A stretch of DNA of 64,000 nucleotides from Megaera polyxenophila (GTDB taxonomy: Bacteria; Pseudomonadota; Alphaproteobacteria; Rickettsiales; Rickettsiaceae). This document shows positions 10,409 through 20,233 of this stretch, one piece after another. Every line of letters begins with the position of its first letter. The first letter of the stretch is position 1. A program made the translations under genes and the position numbers. Location: the NCBI RefSeq assembly GCF_029982035.1, contig NZ_CP104168.1, positions 1 through 64,000 on the forward strand. Direction: 5' to 3'. A model generated the notes under the pieces. That model saw only the letters and a list, made by a program, of their open reading frames with translations. It was not told the origin of the DNA and did no database searches.

Positions 10409-10437
10409 ACTACCGGCTAAAGCCGGTAGTAATTGAT
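10402..10437. repeat. Solo IS200-B right-end palindrome
   Basis: ATCAATTACTACCGGC, then TAAA-type loop bases and the complement ending GGTAGTAATTGAT, form an almost perfect palindrome. Its sequence equals the right end of family-B elements. No transposase is attached. It joins IS256 and IS21 debris. Confidence 0.75.
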
Positions 10438-10510
10438 AGAATTAAAAACTCAGCCTGATGATGATTGTAGTATTTACTGTAAATTATATTTAAAATCGTA
10501 GGAGGGTAAA

Positions 10511-10633
10511 TGGAAGAGATAAAAATATTATTAGATAAGTTAGGTCTAATCGGAATAAAAATGCATTTAACCGAAGTAATGGAATCAGTTGATGAATCGT
10601 GTATTAGAGGCGTCCGTGAAGTATTACAAATAA
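10511..10633 (+). pseudogene. IstB (IS21 helper ATPase) N-terminal fragment
   Basis: A strong AGGAGG site precedes an ATG. The 40-residue product (MEEIKILLDKLGLIGIKMHL, then TEVMESVDES) resembles IS21 IstB N-termini. It is cut by the IS3-type end that starts at 10631, so the ATPase domain is missing. Confidence 0.6.
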
Positions 10634-10745
10634 GGTGGCCCAATTTGTCTAGACTAAAAATCAGAAATTATGAGATATAATTTGCGTTATAATTTTAGCC
10701 AATAATTTTTGTTAAATACACCTGTTCTGGAGTTAAATATTCCAA
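10631..10745. repeat. IS3-type element end (115-bp direct repeat)
   Basis: This segment matches 13811-13925, which is the 3' end of an IS3-family orfB. It begins TAAGGTGGCCCAATTTGTCT. Here it stands alone between an IstB fragment and a Bax-inhibitor fragment, so it marks an IS3 insertion later lost by deletion. Confidence 0.85.
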
Positions 10746-10900
10746 CCCCGATAAATGAAACGGCAAAATCTAAAGCGGGAGAACGCAGAAACAAATTAAT
10801 CAAACTAGCAATAACCAGACCTATTAATCCCATATAAGCAAATGAACCCAAACTGGTTAAATCCTTTCTAGTGCTAACTCGTGTCCCTTTAGTAAAAATG
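10746..10900 (-). pseudogene. Bax inhibitor-1/YccA-family membrane protein fragment
   Basis: The reverse strand reads TRKDLTSLGSFAYMGLIGLV, then IASLINLFLRSPALDFAVSF, then IGVG. This matches the middle of BI-1/YccA proteins, where KRDLSSLGSF is followed by two hydrophobic segments. Both ends are missing: an IS3 end cuts one side and no start is in frame on the other. It is a relic of a gene normally found on rickettsial chromosomes (inference). Confidence 0.6.
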
Positions 10901-10962
10901 CATAACTACGGCAAAATATTAAAATAATATGCACTTTTAAAATATATTATTGGTGCATTAAT

Positions 10963-11391
10963 ATGAGTTCAACTATATCTACATTAGAGGAAGTTGCTAA
11001 CCAGTTCCAAGTCTGGAGAGATAATAAAAAAAATAGTAAATTTTCGCCTATTCCTCCTCATCTAAAAGCCCATGCCAGGCAATTATTAACTTCATATTCA
11101 ATATCACAAGTTGCTGCTGCCTTAAATATCAGTAGATCCTTTCTTTATAATATCCAAAAAGATCAAAATTACTCACTTGATAGCAAAAATCAGCAAACTT
11201 CAGTAACTGAATCACTTAATTTTATTCCTTTCAATTTCGCTGATCCAAACCAGCCACAAAAGAATCACCTAATCAACCCTGCGACACCCTTAAATTTCAC
11301 CTGCGAGATGATAAAACCAAATGGTATCAGGCTTATTATTCACACTTCAGATCCAACCAGCATTATTAATACCTTTTTATGCTCCAATTAA
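10963..11391 (+). CDS. IS66-family accessory protein (orf1, TnpA-like)
   Basis: This 142-residue protein has a helix-turn-helix-like segment (YSISQVAAALNISRSFLYNI, about residues 45-64), as in IS66 orf1 products that bind DNA. It overlaps the next IS66 gene by 13 bases, the usual IS66 arrangement. The large TnpC gene that should follow is absent; separate tnpC tails lie at 53241-53436 and 57885-58078. Confidence 0.7.
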   Translation: MSSTISTLEEVANQFQVWRDNKKNSKFSPIPPHLKAHARQLLTSYSISQVAAALNISRSFLYNIQKDQNYSLDSKNQQTSVTESLNFIPFNFADPNQPQKNHLINPATPLNFTCEMIKPNGIRLIIHTSDPTSIINTFLCSN

Positions 11392-11610
11392 CGCCTCAAT
11401 CAACCATAGTTGTTGCAACCATACATATTGATTTCCGCAAAGGCATCGATGGTCTTATTGCTGTTTGCAACCAAAAACTTACCATAAACCCTATGAGTGG
11501 GGCTTTATTTCTATTTTATAACAAAAGCAAAACCACTATTAAAGTCCTATCGTTCGATGGTCAAGGATTCTGGCTCTGTACCAAAAGACTTTCTCAAGGT
11601 AAATTCAAAT
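11379..11610 (+). pseudogene. tnpB: IS66 TnpB (orf2), 3' end cut by IS200-B
   Basis: The IS66 TnpB signature is clear: IDFRKGIDGL, PMSGALFLFYNKSKTTIKVL, DGQGFWLCTKRLSQGKF. The gene runs into the family-B element at 11611, which supplies an unrelated C-terminus, and the expected continuation is not found past 12196. Confidence 0.85.
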
Positions 11611-12196
11611 ATCAATTACTACCGGCTAAAGCCGGTAGTTTGGTCAACGCTTGCAAAGCGGATTAAAAGCGTAAACGCTAAAACTCCGATATTTTAAAAT
11701 CATCTCTCTTATGATGCATTTCTTGTTCCTCTATGTATTTTTGCACTTCATTTGAGTTCACATGACCAACCATAACAACAAAATACCCCCTAGCCCAGAG
11801 ATGTTGACCCCAGTAGCGTTTTCTCAGTAATTCAAATTCTTGCAGTAATTTCCGACTGCTTTTTCCCTTAATGTATTGTACTGCCTTTGATACGGAAATA
11901 CTCGGGGGGTATCGACAGTAGTAAATGCATGTGATCTGGACTCATGCTGCCACTTGCTATGTCTATGTAATTTGCCGCACATATTTCTCTAATAATTTCT
12001 CTAGTTCTATCAGCTACTTGTCCGGTTAGAACTCTGTATCTGTATTTCGTACAAAATACTACATGGTACTTCAGATCATATATACTGTGCGAACCTTTTC
12101 TATATTCCATAAGCTACATCTCCTCTTCTCTAGTAACTTATAATACTAAAGTGTTCGCCTAAAGGTGAGGGTGTTAACCCTATCCCACTTAACTAC
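11611..12196 (-). mobile_element. IS200-like element, family B (frameshifted copy)
   Basis: Same ends as 11-595, reversed, again next to TTTAT (read on the minus strand). It is one base longer because a G5 run has become G6 (near 11906). Confidence 0.9.
11678..12110 (-). pseudogene. tnpA: IS200 TnpA (family B), frameshifted
   Basis: The N-terminal 69 residues, including HxH, are intact. A G-run expansion near 11906 then shifts the frame, and the catalytic tyrosine is lost from the translated product. The remaining codons continue in the other frame to 11678. Confidence 0.9.
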
Positions 12197-12251
12197 ATAA
12201 AGCTATACTTCTATACATACAGAAAAATAGTTAGCTAGTTAAATAGTTATA

Positions 12252-12287
12252 TTGACAAATATTAGTATAGATGTATATTAGTATAAT
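12252..12287 (+). promoter_or_regulatory. parA promoter with direct repeats
   Basis: TTGACA (12252-12257) is followed after 16 bases by TATATT (12274-12279). TATTAGTATA occurs twice (12260-12269 and 12276-12285), overlapping the -10 region. Autoregulation of a partition operon by its own DNA-binding proteins would fit such an operator; this is inference. Confidence 0.5.
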
Positions 12288-12312
12288 AATCTAGCTTTAT
12301 ATACAATTTACC

Positions 12313-12948
12313 ATGACAAAGATAATATCATTTCTTAATCAAAAAGGTGGCGTCGGCAAGACAACAATTAGTACAAATCTAGCTGTGAGCTTACATCTTG
12401 ATAATCAAAAAATATTACTGGTCGATTCCGATCCGCAAGGAAGTTTACGAGATTGGAATGAAGCCAATGAGGGGAAGATAATTCCTGTGATAGGATTGGA
12501 TAGAGAAACTTTAGCAAAAGACATAGCAGGTGTTAAAAGTGGTTATGATATTATAATTATTGATGGTGCACCGCAGTCTTCCAAGTTAGTTGCTGCAGCA
12601 ATTAAAGTTTCGCATTTCGTAATTATTCCTGTAACTCCTTCTCCTTATGATGTTTGGGCGTGTTCTGATTTAATAGACATTATAAAAGCTAGGCAAGAAG
12701 TTGCCAATGGTAATCCTATTTGTCGCTTCCTTATTAGTAGATCACGTAAAGGAACAAACTTAAGTGATGATATCATTGAGGCATTAAGCGGATATGAAAT
12801 TCCAGTTTTAGAAAGTCGTACAACTCATAGAGAAGTCTATGCTAAGACTGCATCAGAAGGTTTAACAGTACATCATGCGTTAAAAGCCGAGGATGCAATC
12901 AAGGAAATTACTAACCTAAAAAACGAAATATTAGAGGTGTTAAAATAA
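12313..12948 (+). CDS. parA: ParA-type plasmid partition ATPase
   Basis: This 211-residue protein has a deviant Walker A (KGGVGKTT, residues 11-18), the Walker A' region (LLVDSDPQGS) and a Walker B (IIIIDGAPQ). Its short length and lack of an N-terminal helix-turn-helix place it with small type Ib-like ParA proteins. It would segregate plasmid copies by ATP-dependent patterning on the nucleoid. The stop overlaps the start of the next gene by one base (TAATG), so the two are probably translated together. Confidence 0.92.
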   Translation: MTKIISFLNQKGGVGKTTISTNLAVSLHLDNQKILLVDSDPQGSLRDWNEANEGKIIPVIGLDRETLAKDIAGVKSGYDIIIIDGAPQSSKLVAAAIKVSHFVIIPVTPSPYDVWACSDLIDIIKARQEVANGNPICRFLISRSRKGTNLSDDIIEALSGYEIPVLESRTTHREVYAKTASEGLTVHHALKAEDAIKEITNLKNEILEVLK

Positions 12949-13157
12949 TGGCGTTTAAAGCAAAGAAAGGAAATAGGGCGCATCGTAGTCATACAGTAGA
13001 AGCGGCAATTGTAGAGGCAACTAAAGATAGCATGGTAGGGTTAAATGTTAAGATTTCAAAAACAAAAAGGGCAGCTTTTAAATCAAAGGCCGCAATAAAA
13101 AATGAAAATATGCAAGATATTATATTAAAAGCTATAGATAGATATATAGAAAGCTAG
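12948..13157 (+). CDS. Small ribbon-helix-helix-like partition partner
   Basis: The 69-residue basic protein starts in the parA stop codon. Its first third is lysine/arginine rich, and the rest (GLNVKISKTKRAAFKSKAAI then NMQDIILKAIDRYIES) resembles a ribbon-helix-helix fold. Position and size fit the centromere-binding ParB/ParG partner of small ParA proteins. The family is inferred from context and weak pattern. Confidence 0.7.
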   Translation: MAFKAKKGNRAHRSHTVEAAIVEATKDSMVGLNVKISKTKRAAFKSKAAIKNENMQDIILKAIDRYIES

Positions 13158-13284
13158 AAAAATGTAAAAGTATAAAAGTAGTTATCTATTTTAATAGACA
13201 ACTACTAAACTATTAAACTTTATTTTTTATCAATCATTAAGGCCTTCTAGCCACAAACCCTCCAAATTTCCGACAAAGTGTTTG

Positions 13285-13810
13285 TTAAGTGGTTTGTAAT
13301 TTTTTCTTTAAGTTTCTCTTGTTAATATAAGTATTAAGTGCAATGTGGTTGGTATATTCAAGCACACTAGAAATTTTACGGACGGAAAGACCATAGTCCA
13401 ATAATTCTTTGATTTTTTCTGCATGTTTATCAAATTTACTTTTTTGAATTGTTCCTTTCGGTTTTCCTAAAATTTGTCCTTGTCTTTTCTTGGAAGCCAA
13501 TGCTTCTTTTGTTCTCAGGCTGATTAAGTCTCGTTCTAACTCAGAAAACAATGAGAAAAGCGTCAATGTAACCTTTGAATTTATGTCTTGTTGGCTGATA
13601 TCTAAGTTTTGTTTCAAAACGATAACGCGAATATTACGCTTCGCCAAAGAGTTCACTATGGTAATAACCTCTGTAGTGCTTCTTCCGAGTCGGCTGAGTT
13701 CGGTAACAAGCAATATATCACCGTCATTTAACATACCCAGCAGTTCATCAATACGCCTTTGTTTACTGCTCTTTCTTGATGAAATGGTGATTTCGATAAA
13801 TTCGTCAATA
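13285..13810 (-). pseudogene. Serine recombinase, 5' end removed
   Basis: It is a close relative of the Tn3 resolvase at 29718-30335 (LLVTELSRLGRSTTEV; ERDLISLRTKEAL; C-terminal helix-turn-helix). Codons for roughly the first 35 residues, including the catalytic serine, are missing where the IS3-type end begins at 13811. The coding frame continues upstream of the annotated Met to the junction (FIEITISSRKSSKQRRIDEL), confirming truncation rather than a short gene. Confidence 0.85.
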
Positions 13811-14301
13811 TAAGGTGGCCCAATTTGTCTAGACTAAAAATCAGAAATTATGAGATATAATTTGCGTTATAATTTTAGCCAATAATTTTTGTTAAATACA
13901 CCTGTTCTGGAGTTAAATATTCCAAGGATTGGTGCATCCTTTTACTATTATAAAAAGTTATGTAATCTGTTATAGCATTTTTTACCTCCTTGACAGTATT
14001 TAAAATTATCAAATATATTTTTTCTTGTTTTAATGAACGCCAAAATCTTTGAATAAATACATTATCTAAAGCCCTACCTTTACCGTCCATGCTAATCTTG
14101 ATTTCACGTTTAACAAGTTCGTGAATGAAATTTTTTGACGTCAATTGAGAACCTTGATCGGTATTAAAAACCTCAGGTTGACCGTGCTTTTCTAGGGCTT
14201 CTTCTAGTGCGTCGATGCAAAAATCACTTTCTAAGCTAATAGAAACCTTCTAGCTCAGAATATAACGGCTAAACCAATCAATAATGGCTACTATTAACCG
14301 A

Positions 14302-15414
14302 CCAATTAAATACCCGACATAACTATTGCCAAGAAGGAAGGAATTTGTATAATGCAATAATGTCAAAAAGTGAAGATTTTAGGAAATTATCAATAAGCGC
14401 ACAAGCGTCGATGAGAAAGATTGCTCTAAAACTAGTAAAAAGAGGAGAGAGTCAATCGTCGGTAGGTGAATTAATAGGAGTGAGTCGCCAGACAGTAAAT
14501 GAATGGGTAAGGAGGGAAAAGAGAGGCGACAAGTACGCAATTAGTGGGAAGTTAAGAGGTAGAAAGATAGGAGAGAAAAGGCTTATAACCGAAGATCAAA
14601 GTAAAATAATACAAGGGTACGTAAATATCTCTAGACCAGAAGATCACAATATCAAATCAGCATTATGGTCAAGAAAATCAGTTAATGCACTCATCAAAAA
14701 ACATTGTGGATTTTTTCTTCCCCTAAGTACAATAGGCGAATATTTAAGAAGATGGGGGTATACTGCACAAAAGCCAAAGAAGTTAGCATATGAGCAGCAA
14801 CCCAAAAGGGTTCAATTTTGGTTAGATGAAGAATATCCGTCAATAGCCAAGCAAGCAGAATATGAAAAGGCAGAAATACATTGGTGCGACGAAGTAGGGA
14901 TAAAACAAGAGTGTCAGGTATTACAAAGCTATCCTTTAAAAGGAAAAACCCCTGTTGTGATTCATAAATCGAAGAGATTTAGCATAAACATGATATCCAC
15001 TGTTACAAATAACGGTAAGCTAAGGTTTATGCTGTACGAAGAGACACTAAAAACAAATGTATTTATAGAATTTTTATGGAGGTTGGTAAAATACTCCAAG
15101 AAAAAAATCTTCTTAATCCTAGATAATCTCAAGGTTCATCATAGCAAAAAAGTACAAATATGGACTCGGAAACATAAAAAGAAAATTTCTTTATTTTTTC
15201 TGCCTCCGTATACTCCGCAACATAATCCGGATGAATATTTAAACAACGATTTAAAAAGAAATGTAAATAGGAAACATATACCTCTTACAAAATTTGAACT
15301 CCAAGGGAATTTAAAATCTTACCTAAGGACTCTGCAAAATAACCCAGAACATATCAAAAGATTATTTCAGGCGAAAGAAGTAAAATATGCCGCCTAAGTC
15401 GGGTATTTAATTGG
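14302..15414 (+). mobile_element. IS630-family element
   Basis: The inverted ends ACCAATTAAATACCCGAC / GTCGGGTATTTAATTGGT bracket one transposase gene. It sits inside the IS3-type orfB, which continues on both flanks. IS630 elements target TA dinucleotides; the ends contain TTAA, so the exact junction is uncertain by a few bases. Confidence 0.88.
14345..15397 (+). CDS. IS630-family transposase
   Basis: This 350-residue protein has an N-terminal helix-turn-helix (SQSSVGELIGVSRQTVNEWV) and winged-helix region. The DDE catalytic core follows: Asp in HWCDEVGIKQ, Asp in IFLILDNLKVHHSKK, and Glu in PPYTPQHNPDEYLNNDLKR. The frame is complete, so this copy may be active. The start is the ATG at 14345 just inside the left end; a nearby Met at 14360 is also possible. 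Confidence 0.93.
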   Translation: MYNAIMSKSEDFRKLSISAQASMRKIALKLVKRGESQSSVGELIGVSRQTVNEWVRREKRGDKYAISGKLRGRKIGEKRLITEDQSKIIQGYVNISRPEDHNIKSALWSRKSVNALIKKHCGFFLPLSTIGEYLRRWGYTAQKPKKLAYEQQPKRVQFWLDEEYPSIAKQAEYEKAEIHWCDEVGIKQECQVLQSYPLKGKTPVVIHKSKRFSINMISTVTNNGKLRFMLYEETLKTNVFIEFLWRLVKYSKKKIFLILDNLKVHHSKKVQIWTRKHKKKISLFFLPPYTPQHNPDEYLNNDLKRNVNRKHIPLTKFELQGNLKSYLRTLQNNPEHIKRLFQAKEVKYAA

Positions 15415-15879
15415 TGGATTAATAGATATACAAATCCTTGTGCCATTCTAATATAAGTTATATCGGTGCTCCATACCTGATTTGTCTTAGTAATTTCAAC
15501 GCCTTTTAAAAGATAAGGATATACCTTATGAGCTTGGTTGCGCTTGCTTAAATTCATTTTAGGATAAATGGCTTCTATTGACATTATTCCGTAATAACGA
15601 CTTACCGCTTTGCGACCAATAACAATTCCAAACGGGTACAAGATGCTTGGACATTCTTCTGGACCCGAAATACGGATGCTCTGTATAGATTTCATCAATT
15701 ACTTTCATTATTTCTAAGTCTCTTGTAGTTATTCCTTTTGCCTTGTAATAATAAGTAGATTTATTAATTAAAAGTAGATCGCATTGCCTGCTAATAGCTA
15801 GATTTCTACAATTATTATCAATCATACTTTTCCTAGTTTCCAAGTCCAAACAATGTAGATTTTTTTCAGCCAGTCACGC

Positions 15880-16056
15880 TCAACGGGACTGACTACTAAG
15901 AGGACAGATGAATATAATAGGCGGCGCAGAATCGAGTATTAATTGAGAGTTTAATATAATTACTGGCCTTACTTTACCGATCTCAGCATGTTTTGCAGGG
16001 TTAAGTTTTCCTAGATAGACACCACCCCTAGTTAGTATTTCTATTTGTCCCACCAT
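15880..16056 (-). pseudogene. MazF/PemK-type toxin, truncated
   Basis: The ATG overlaps the end of the antitoxin gene. The 58-residue product (GGVYLGKLNPAKHAEIGKVR, then PVIILNSQ) matches the start of MazF/PemK endoribonucleases, where EIGKxRPVVV is the hallmark. The normal length is about 110 residues. The second half is lost where IS3-family sequence begins near 15850-15880, so the toxin is probably inactive. Confidence 0.75.
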
Positions 16057-16310
16057 TTATCCTCTTCTTGCGGTAACTCTGTAAATAGGCTATCGATTAG
16101 TTTTTTGGATTCCTTGGAATATTTAGTAGATTGTTTCATTGCGTTGAAACTTTTTATTATTCCGAGTTCTTCTGACTTAGTTTTATAATTGTCTAGTTCG
16201 TGAATAATAGCTCTACGTATAAATTCTGTTCTTGAAACACCAAGTTCTTTGGCTACCTTTGTACTAGCTTCTGCTATAGTATCTGGTAATATAATAGAAA
16301 GATTTGTCAT
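16041..16310 (-). CDS. Ribbon-helix-helix antitoxin (MazE-like)
   Basis: This 89-residue protein has an N-terminal ribbon-helix-helix (LSIILPDTIAEASTKVAKEL, then GVSRTEFIRRAI) and an acidic tryptophan-ending tail (EEDKWWDK) that would bind the toxin. Its last codons overlap the start of the MazF-type gene by 16 bases, the usual coupled toxin-antitoxin order. With the partner truncated, only the antitoxin is left. Confidence 0.82.
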   Translation of the reverse strand: MTNLSIILPDTIAEASTKVAKELGVSRTEFIRRAIIHELDNYKTKSEELGIIKSFNAMKQSTKYSKESKKLIDSLFTELPQEEDKWWDK

Positions 16311-16581
16311 ATTAAAAATAGTATAAATTAATATACTAAATATTATATCAAAAATAACAAAATAAACAAATAATTCTTGATTGTTAGTGTTAATTCTATT
16401 AGCTTTAAAACTGTTAGTGATGACTGATTACCATTATTAATAAATCAATTCTTATTAGCCTTAAGCTTTATGCTGGGGGTTTACTGTCATAAGTGCCCGA
16501 GGGCACAAAAGCAGTAAGTGGTTGTTTTATAATAACTGTAATCAGCCCCTAGCACCATTTTAACAAGCTAAGAGGTTGATT
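16311..16581. other. Intergenic: antitoxin promoter side and transposon left end
   Basis: Nearest the antitoxin the sequence is AT-only with TATA-like runs suited to a promoter. Further on are GTGCCCGAGGGCAC (16493-16506, a perfect palindrome) and nearby ACTG...CAGT arms. This lies just upstream of the tyrosine recombinase gene, where Tn4430-like transposons keep the TnpI recombination site. The terminal repeat itself could not be matched because the other transposon end is missing. Confidence 0.45.
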
Positions 16582-17147
16582 ATGATTAGATATAAAAAAT
16601 TTTTACAAGTGGTACCGAGAAATAGATTTTTCAGAAAATATCGAAAAAGTAACCCATTACCACTTAAATGCCTACAAAGATTATTTAATTCATAATCAAC
16701 GAAAGAAAGCCTCCTCAATTAATAGAAATATTCAGAGTTTAAGAAATTTCTTTCAATTCATGACCGGTCAGAAACGCATCAAGAAGAATCCGTCCGAAAA
16801 AATAAAATTCCTGAGGCAGATTAAAAGAACGCAACCTAAAGCATTAACCAAGCATGAGATTCACAAACTGTTATCGGTAACTTCCCATTCGTCGCATGGG
16901 ACAAAACAGCGCAATTATGCTCTTACACAACTTTTGCTACAGACAGGGATTAGAGTCGGCGAGATAGTTAACCTGGAAATGAGAGACCTAACACTATACG
17001 ATAGATCAGGAGAAATAAGGATTGTTAACGCCAAGGGAGGTAAAGAAAGAACAATACCTTTAAATAGTTCAGCGAGAAAAGCTTTGCGGAATTATTTTGA
17101 AGGGAAAAAATTAGAGGAAAGAAAGGTAGTATTTTTAAGCAAACAAA

Positions 17148-17742
17148 ATCAACCACTTTCATCTGAGAGATGAAAGTTTGATCTTTGCGACTAGAAGTCG
17201 CTTATCAAGCTAAAGCTCATTCTAGCCTAATATTTGAAGTAAAGTCGGTCTCATGAGCGTCAGTGTGTTTGTTGATATATTCGTTAATCATATCATCTGT
17301 AACATTACCGCTAGTTGAACTGAAGTATCCTCTGCCCCATAAATGTCTACCCCAGTATTTCTTTTTTAGTATCGGAAATTCTTCCTGTATTCTTTTAGAT
17401 GATCTTCCCTTAGCTTTCTGAACAAATTCACTAATTTTAATATGCGGAGGAATATTTGCAAATATATGGACATGGTCGCTTGATACAACGCCATTTTCTA
17501 TCTTTATACTCATTTCCTCAGCTACCTGTAACACTAGTTCCCGAACACGTTTTTTTATGTCGTAAGTAAGTACCTTATAGCGATATTTCGTTATCCATAC
17601 TATATGATAACGATGATAAAAAACTGAATGTGATCTTTTGTTATAGTAAGTCATAGACTTATGATGCTACCGCATCATGGCGCATTAGACAAGCTAAAGC
17701 TTTTCCATCTGGAAGATGGAGGTTTTCACCACCAAAGGGACT
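17148..17742 (-). mobile_element. IS200-like element, family A
   Basis: 595 bp beginning AGTCCCTTTG and ending GTGGTTGAT on its own strand, preceded by TTTAT. Terminal hairpins are visible at both ends (for example CATCTTCCAGATG on the left side and CTTTCATCTCTCAGATGAAAG on the right). It is inserted in the tyrosine recombinase gene. Confidence 0.93.
17217..17654 (-). CDS. tnpA: IS200/IS605-family TnpA transposase (family A)
   Basis: 145 residues, with H61-V-H63 and probable catalytic Tyr126 (MINEYINKH). All seven family-A proteins in the window are identical, implying recent spread or ongoing homogenisation. Confidence 0.95.
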   Translation of the reverse strand: MTYYNKRSHSVFYHRYHIVWITKYRYKVLTYDIKKRVRELVLQVAEEMSIKIENGVVSSDHVHIFANIPPHIKISEFVQKAKGRSSKRIQEEFPILKKKYWGRHLWGRGYFSSTSGNVTDDMINEYINKHTDAHETDFTSNIRLE

Positions 17743-20233
17743 ATAAAAAAATGACTGTCAGAGCTGTGCAAAAGGTAATTAATAGCTTAGCAGGCAAAGC
17801 GGGCATAGAAAATATGAGCCCACACACTTTAAGACATACTTTTGCCATTAATTACTTAAGGTCAAACCCAGAGTGTTTAGTAGAGTTGAGCGCTCTGCTT
17901 GGACATGAGTCGCTTGATACTACTTCTATTTATACAGCGGCTTCAAAAGAAAGATTAGCCAATACGGTAGAAAACGCGGGACAATATATCAATGAATGAA
18001 GAAAGATTATTGCTAGAATGGCTTTTATCCGGAGAAGATACAGGATTTGTTATTGAAAAATCAAGAGGCACCACAAATAGGCTTAAATATGCGGTACAAA
18101 TTTGTCATTTAAGGAATAATGGTCGTTTCGTTGAAGATTGGTCGGAAATATCAATCATAGTTTTAAACCACCTGTCCAAACAACTTGAATTGGAGCTGGT
18201 GCATAATCAACTGGCATTCAATCATAAAAGTATTGAGGTTAGAATCAGAGGCGAAGTAAAACAGTATTTGGGTTTTAAAGAGTTTGATTTTAAGAATGAT
18301 ACCCTGATACTCAATTTTTTAGAACAGAACCCTTTGCTAATTAGTAACAAGAATGAAATAGCTAAAGAAGTTGAGAATTCTCTTATCAAAGCAAAAATAC
18401 ATTTACCGTGCAAAAACCAGTTAATGAGGCATGTATATAGTAAATACGACAAGACTCAGGTAAATATTTTAGAAACTTTCGCGACAAGCATTAATGCAGT
18501 ACAGCACCTGTACTTAAAGAGAATATACGAGCGCAATATTCTTTTGCCTGGGATAAAGAAGCCTATTGGTGAGGTAAATATTAAAAACATTACTCTGAAA
18601 ATTGAGGTAATAGAAGAATTGCTAAAATTGAATTTGGAATCTTTGCCCTGGAAATTAATCCATCCAAGCTATTCAGAGAAGCTGGCTCAAATAATTCACA
18701 AATATGATATCGCGGCGATAAGAAGGATTAAGCCAAGTACAAAACGGGATGTTATGATGGTTTGCTATTTACATGAAAGTACCAAATCCATTATAGATGC
18801 TATGGTAGGTAGCTATGACAAACTGATAGGAGAAATAGAAAGAAGAGTCAACCGAGATTACGAAATTGAGCTCAAACAACTTAGAAACAGGGCCAGAGAT
18901 AGTAGTCAGAGGGCAATATCAACCCTGAAACTGTTAAGAGATCACAAGAACCGCTCGATTGTAACCTTAGAACAGTTTTGTGAGGAACTTACAGATACGA
19001 ATAATAACCTCGATGATATTATTAGTGACTGTGAAAAGGTAGAGGACTTTGAGGTTTATGGGAAATCAGAGTTAGCCCAAAGAAGATATGGCTATTTAAC
19101 CAAGTTTTTACAAAGGTTCTTTGATTTAAAATTTAAATCAGCTACAGGAAGTGAAGATCTGATGACAGGCTTAAATGCCTATAGGCATTATCACAAGGAA
19201 CAAAAATTTACAAAAGAAATGCCTACAGGCTTTATAGAAAACCCGTGGAAGAAAGGACTATATAAAAAATCAGGCGAACTGAACAGAAAAGCATGGGAGA
19301 TAGGGTTATGCTTCGCGGTAAAAAAGGGATTAAGAACAGGGAATTTATATTTACCACAGAGCAAATATTACAGGGATTTTTGGGATCCTCTTTATAGTAC
19401 ACGGCAATGGAAACAGGAAAAAGCGATCCATTACAAGGAAATGAATGTACCCCAGCGGGGAAGCGATATCATAGCGAGACTAAAACAAGAGTTTTCGGAA
19501 CAGCTTTACATGGCTACCAAATCATTTGGTCATGGCAATTTTGCTGAGATAAGAACCAATAGATTGGTGATACATAGAGATGATCCATTGCCGGAATCTG
19601 CTAAGGTTAAGGAGCTCAAAGGCATATTGGATTCTTATATCGAACCAATCAGAATAGAAGATTTACTCTTCCACGTTCAAAAACAGACGGGCTACGGTAG
19701 AGCTTTTAAACCAATAGAGGGGAACAAAACCAGAGATGTGATACTACCGAATATTTTAAACGCAGCAATAACGGGTCACGCGACAAATTTGGGGTTATAT
19801 GGAATTAGCAGGAACTGCAGGGGTATTAGCGGTGATAAGCTGAGTTATGTCTCCAACTACTATATTAACTCGGCCAATCTTAAAAATGCCAGTGATATTC
19901 TGATCGCAGCACAACAAAATTACTGGTTAACTAAAATAATTGGGCTAGGAGAGCGTAGTTCATCAGACGGAATGAGATTCCGCACAAGTCATAAGGGCTT
20001 ATACTCCTCCATGCATCCAAGATATTTTGGTGCTCTTGATAGGGGCATAACGATATACACTCATATGTCTGACCAATGCAGTGTTTTTAATACAGAAATT
20101 TTATCATGCGCGGTTAGGGAAGCGGTTTATGTATTAGACGGATTACTGGATAACCAGAATATATCTCGGCCATTTGAACATTCTACGGATACAGCCGGTT
20201 TTACGGAGGTATTATTCGCGTTATGCTATTTAT

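Larger units (their letters stand above)
13811..15850 (-). pseudogene. IS3-family orfB transposase, interrupted and decayed
   Basis: Pieces of one IS3-type integrase-fold transposase lie on both sides of an IS630 insertion (14302-15414). First is the N-terminal part with QVWSTDITYIRMAQGFVYLL. After the insertion come NTDQGSQLTSKNF, IQRFWRSLKQEKIYL and the C-terminal YNSKRMHQSLEYLTPEQVY. The D-D-E residues are identifiable. An in-frame TAG lies near 14250 and a frameshift near 15690, so it was already broken. The element end is at 13811, shared with 10631-10745. Confidence 0.85.
16582..17999 (+). pseudogene. tnpI: TnpI-like tyrosine recombinase, interrupted by IS200-A
   Basis: Removing 17148-17742 gives a continuous frame from 16760 to 17999 (FLSKQNKKMTVRAVQ at the junction). 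One extra A in the A6 run near 16594 shifts the first codons. The repaired length would be 273 residues. The core has GIRVGEIVNLEMRD with the first catalytic Arg, then SPHTLRHTFAINYL and LLGHESLDTTSIYT with the nucleophile Tyr. The stop overlaps the Tn3 transposase start (ATGAATGA), as in Tn4430-type units where TnpI resolves cointegrates. Confidence 0.88.
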
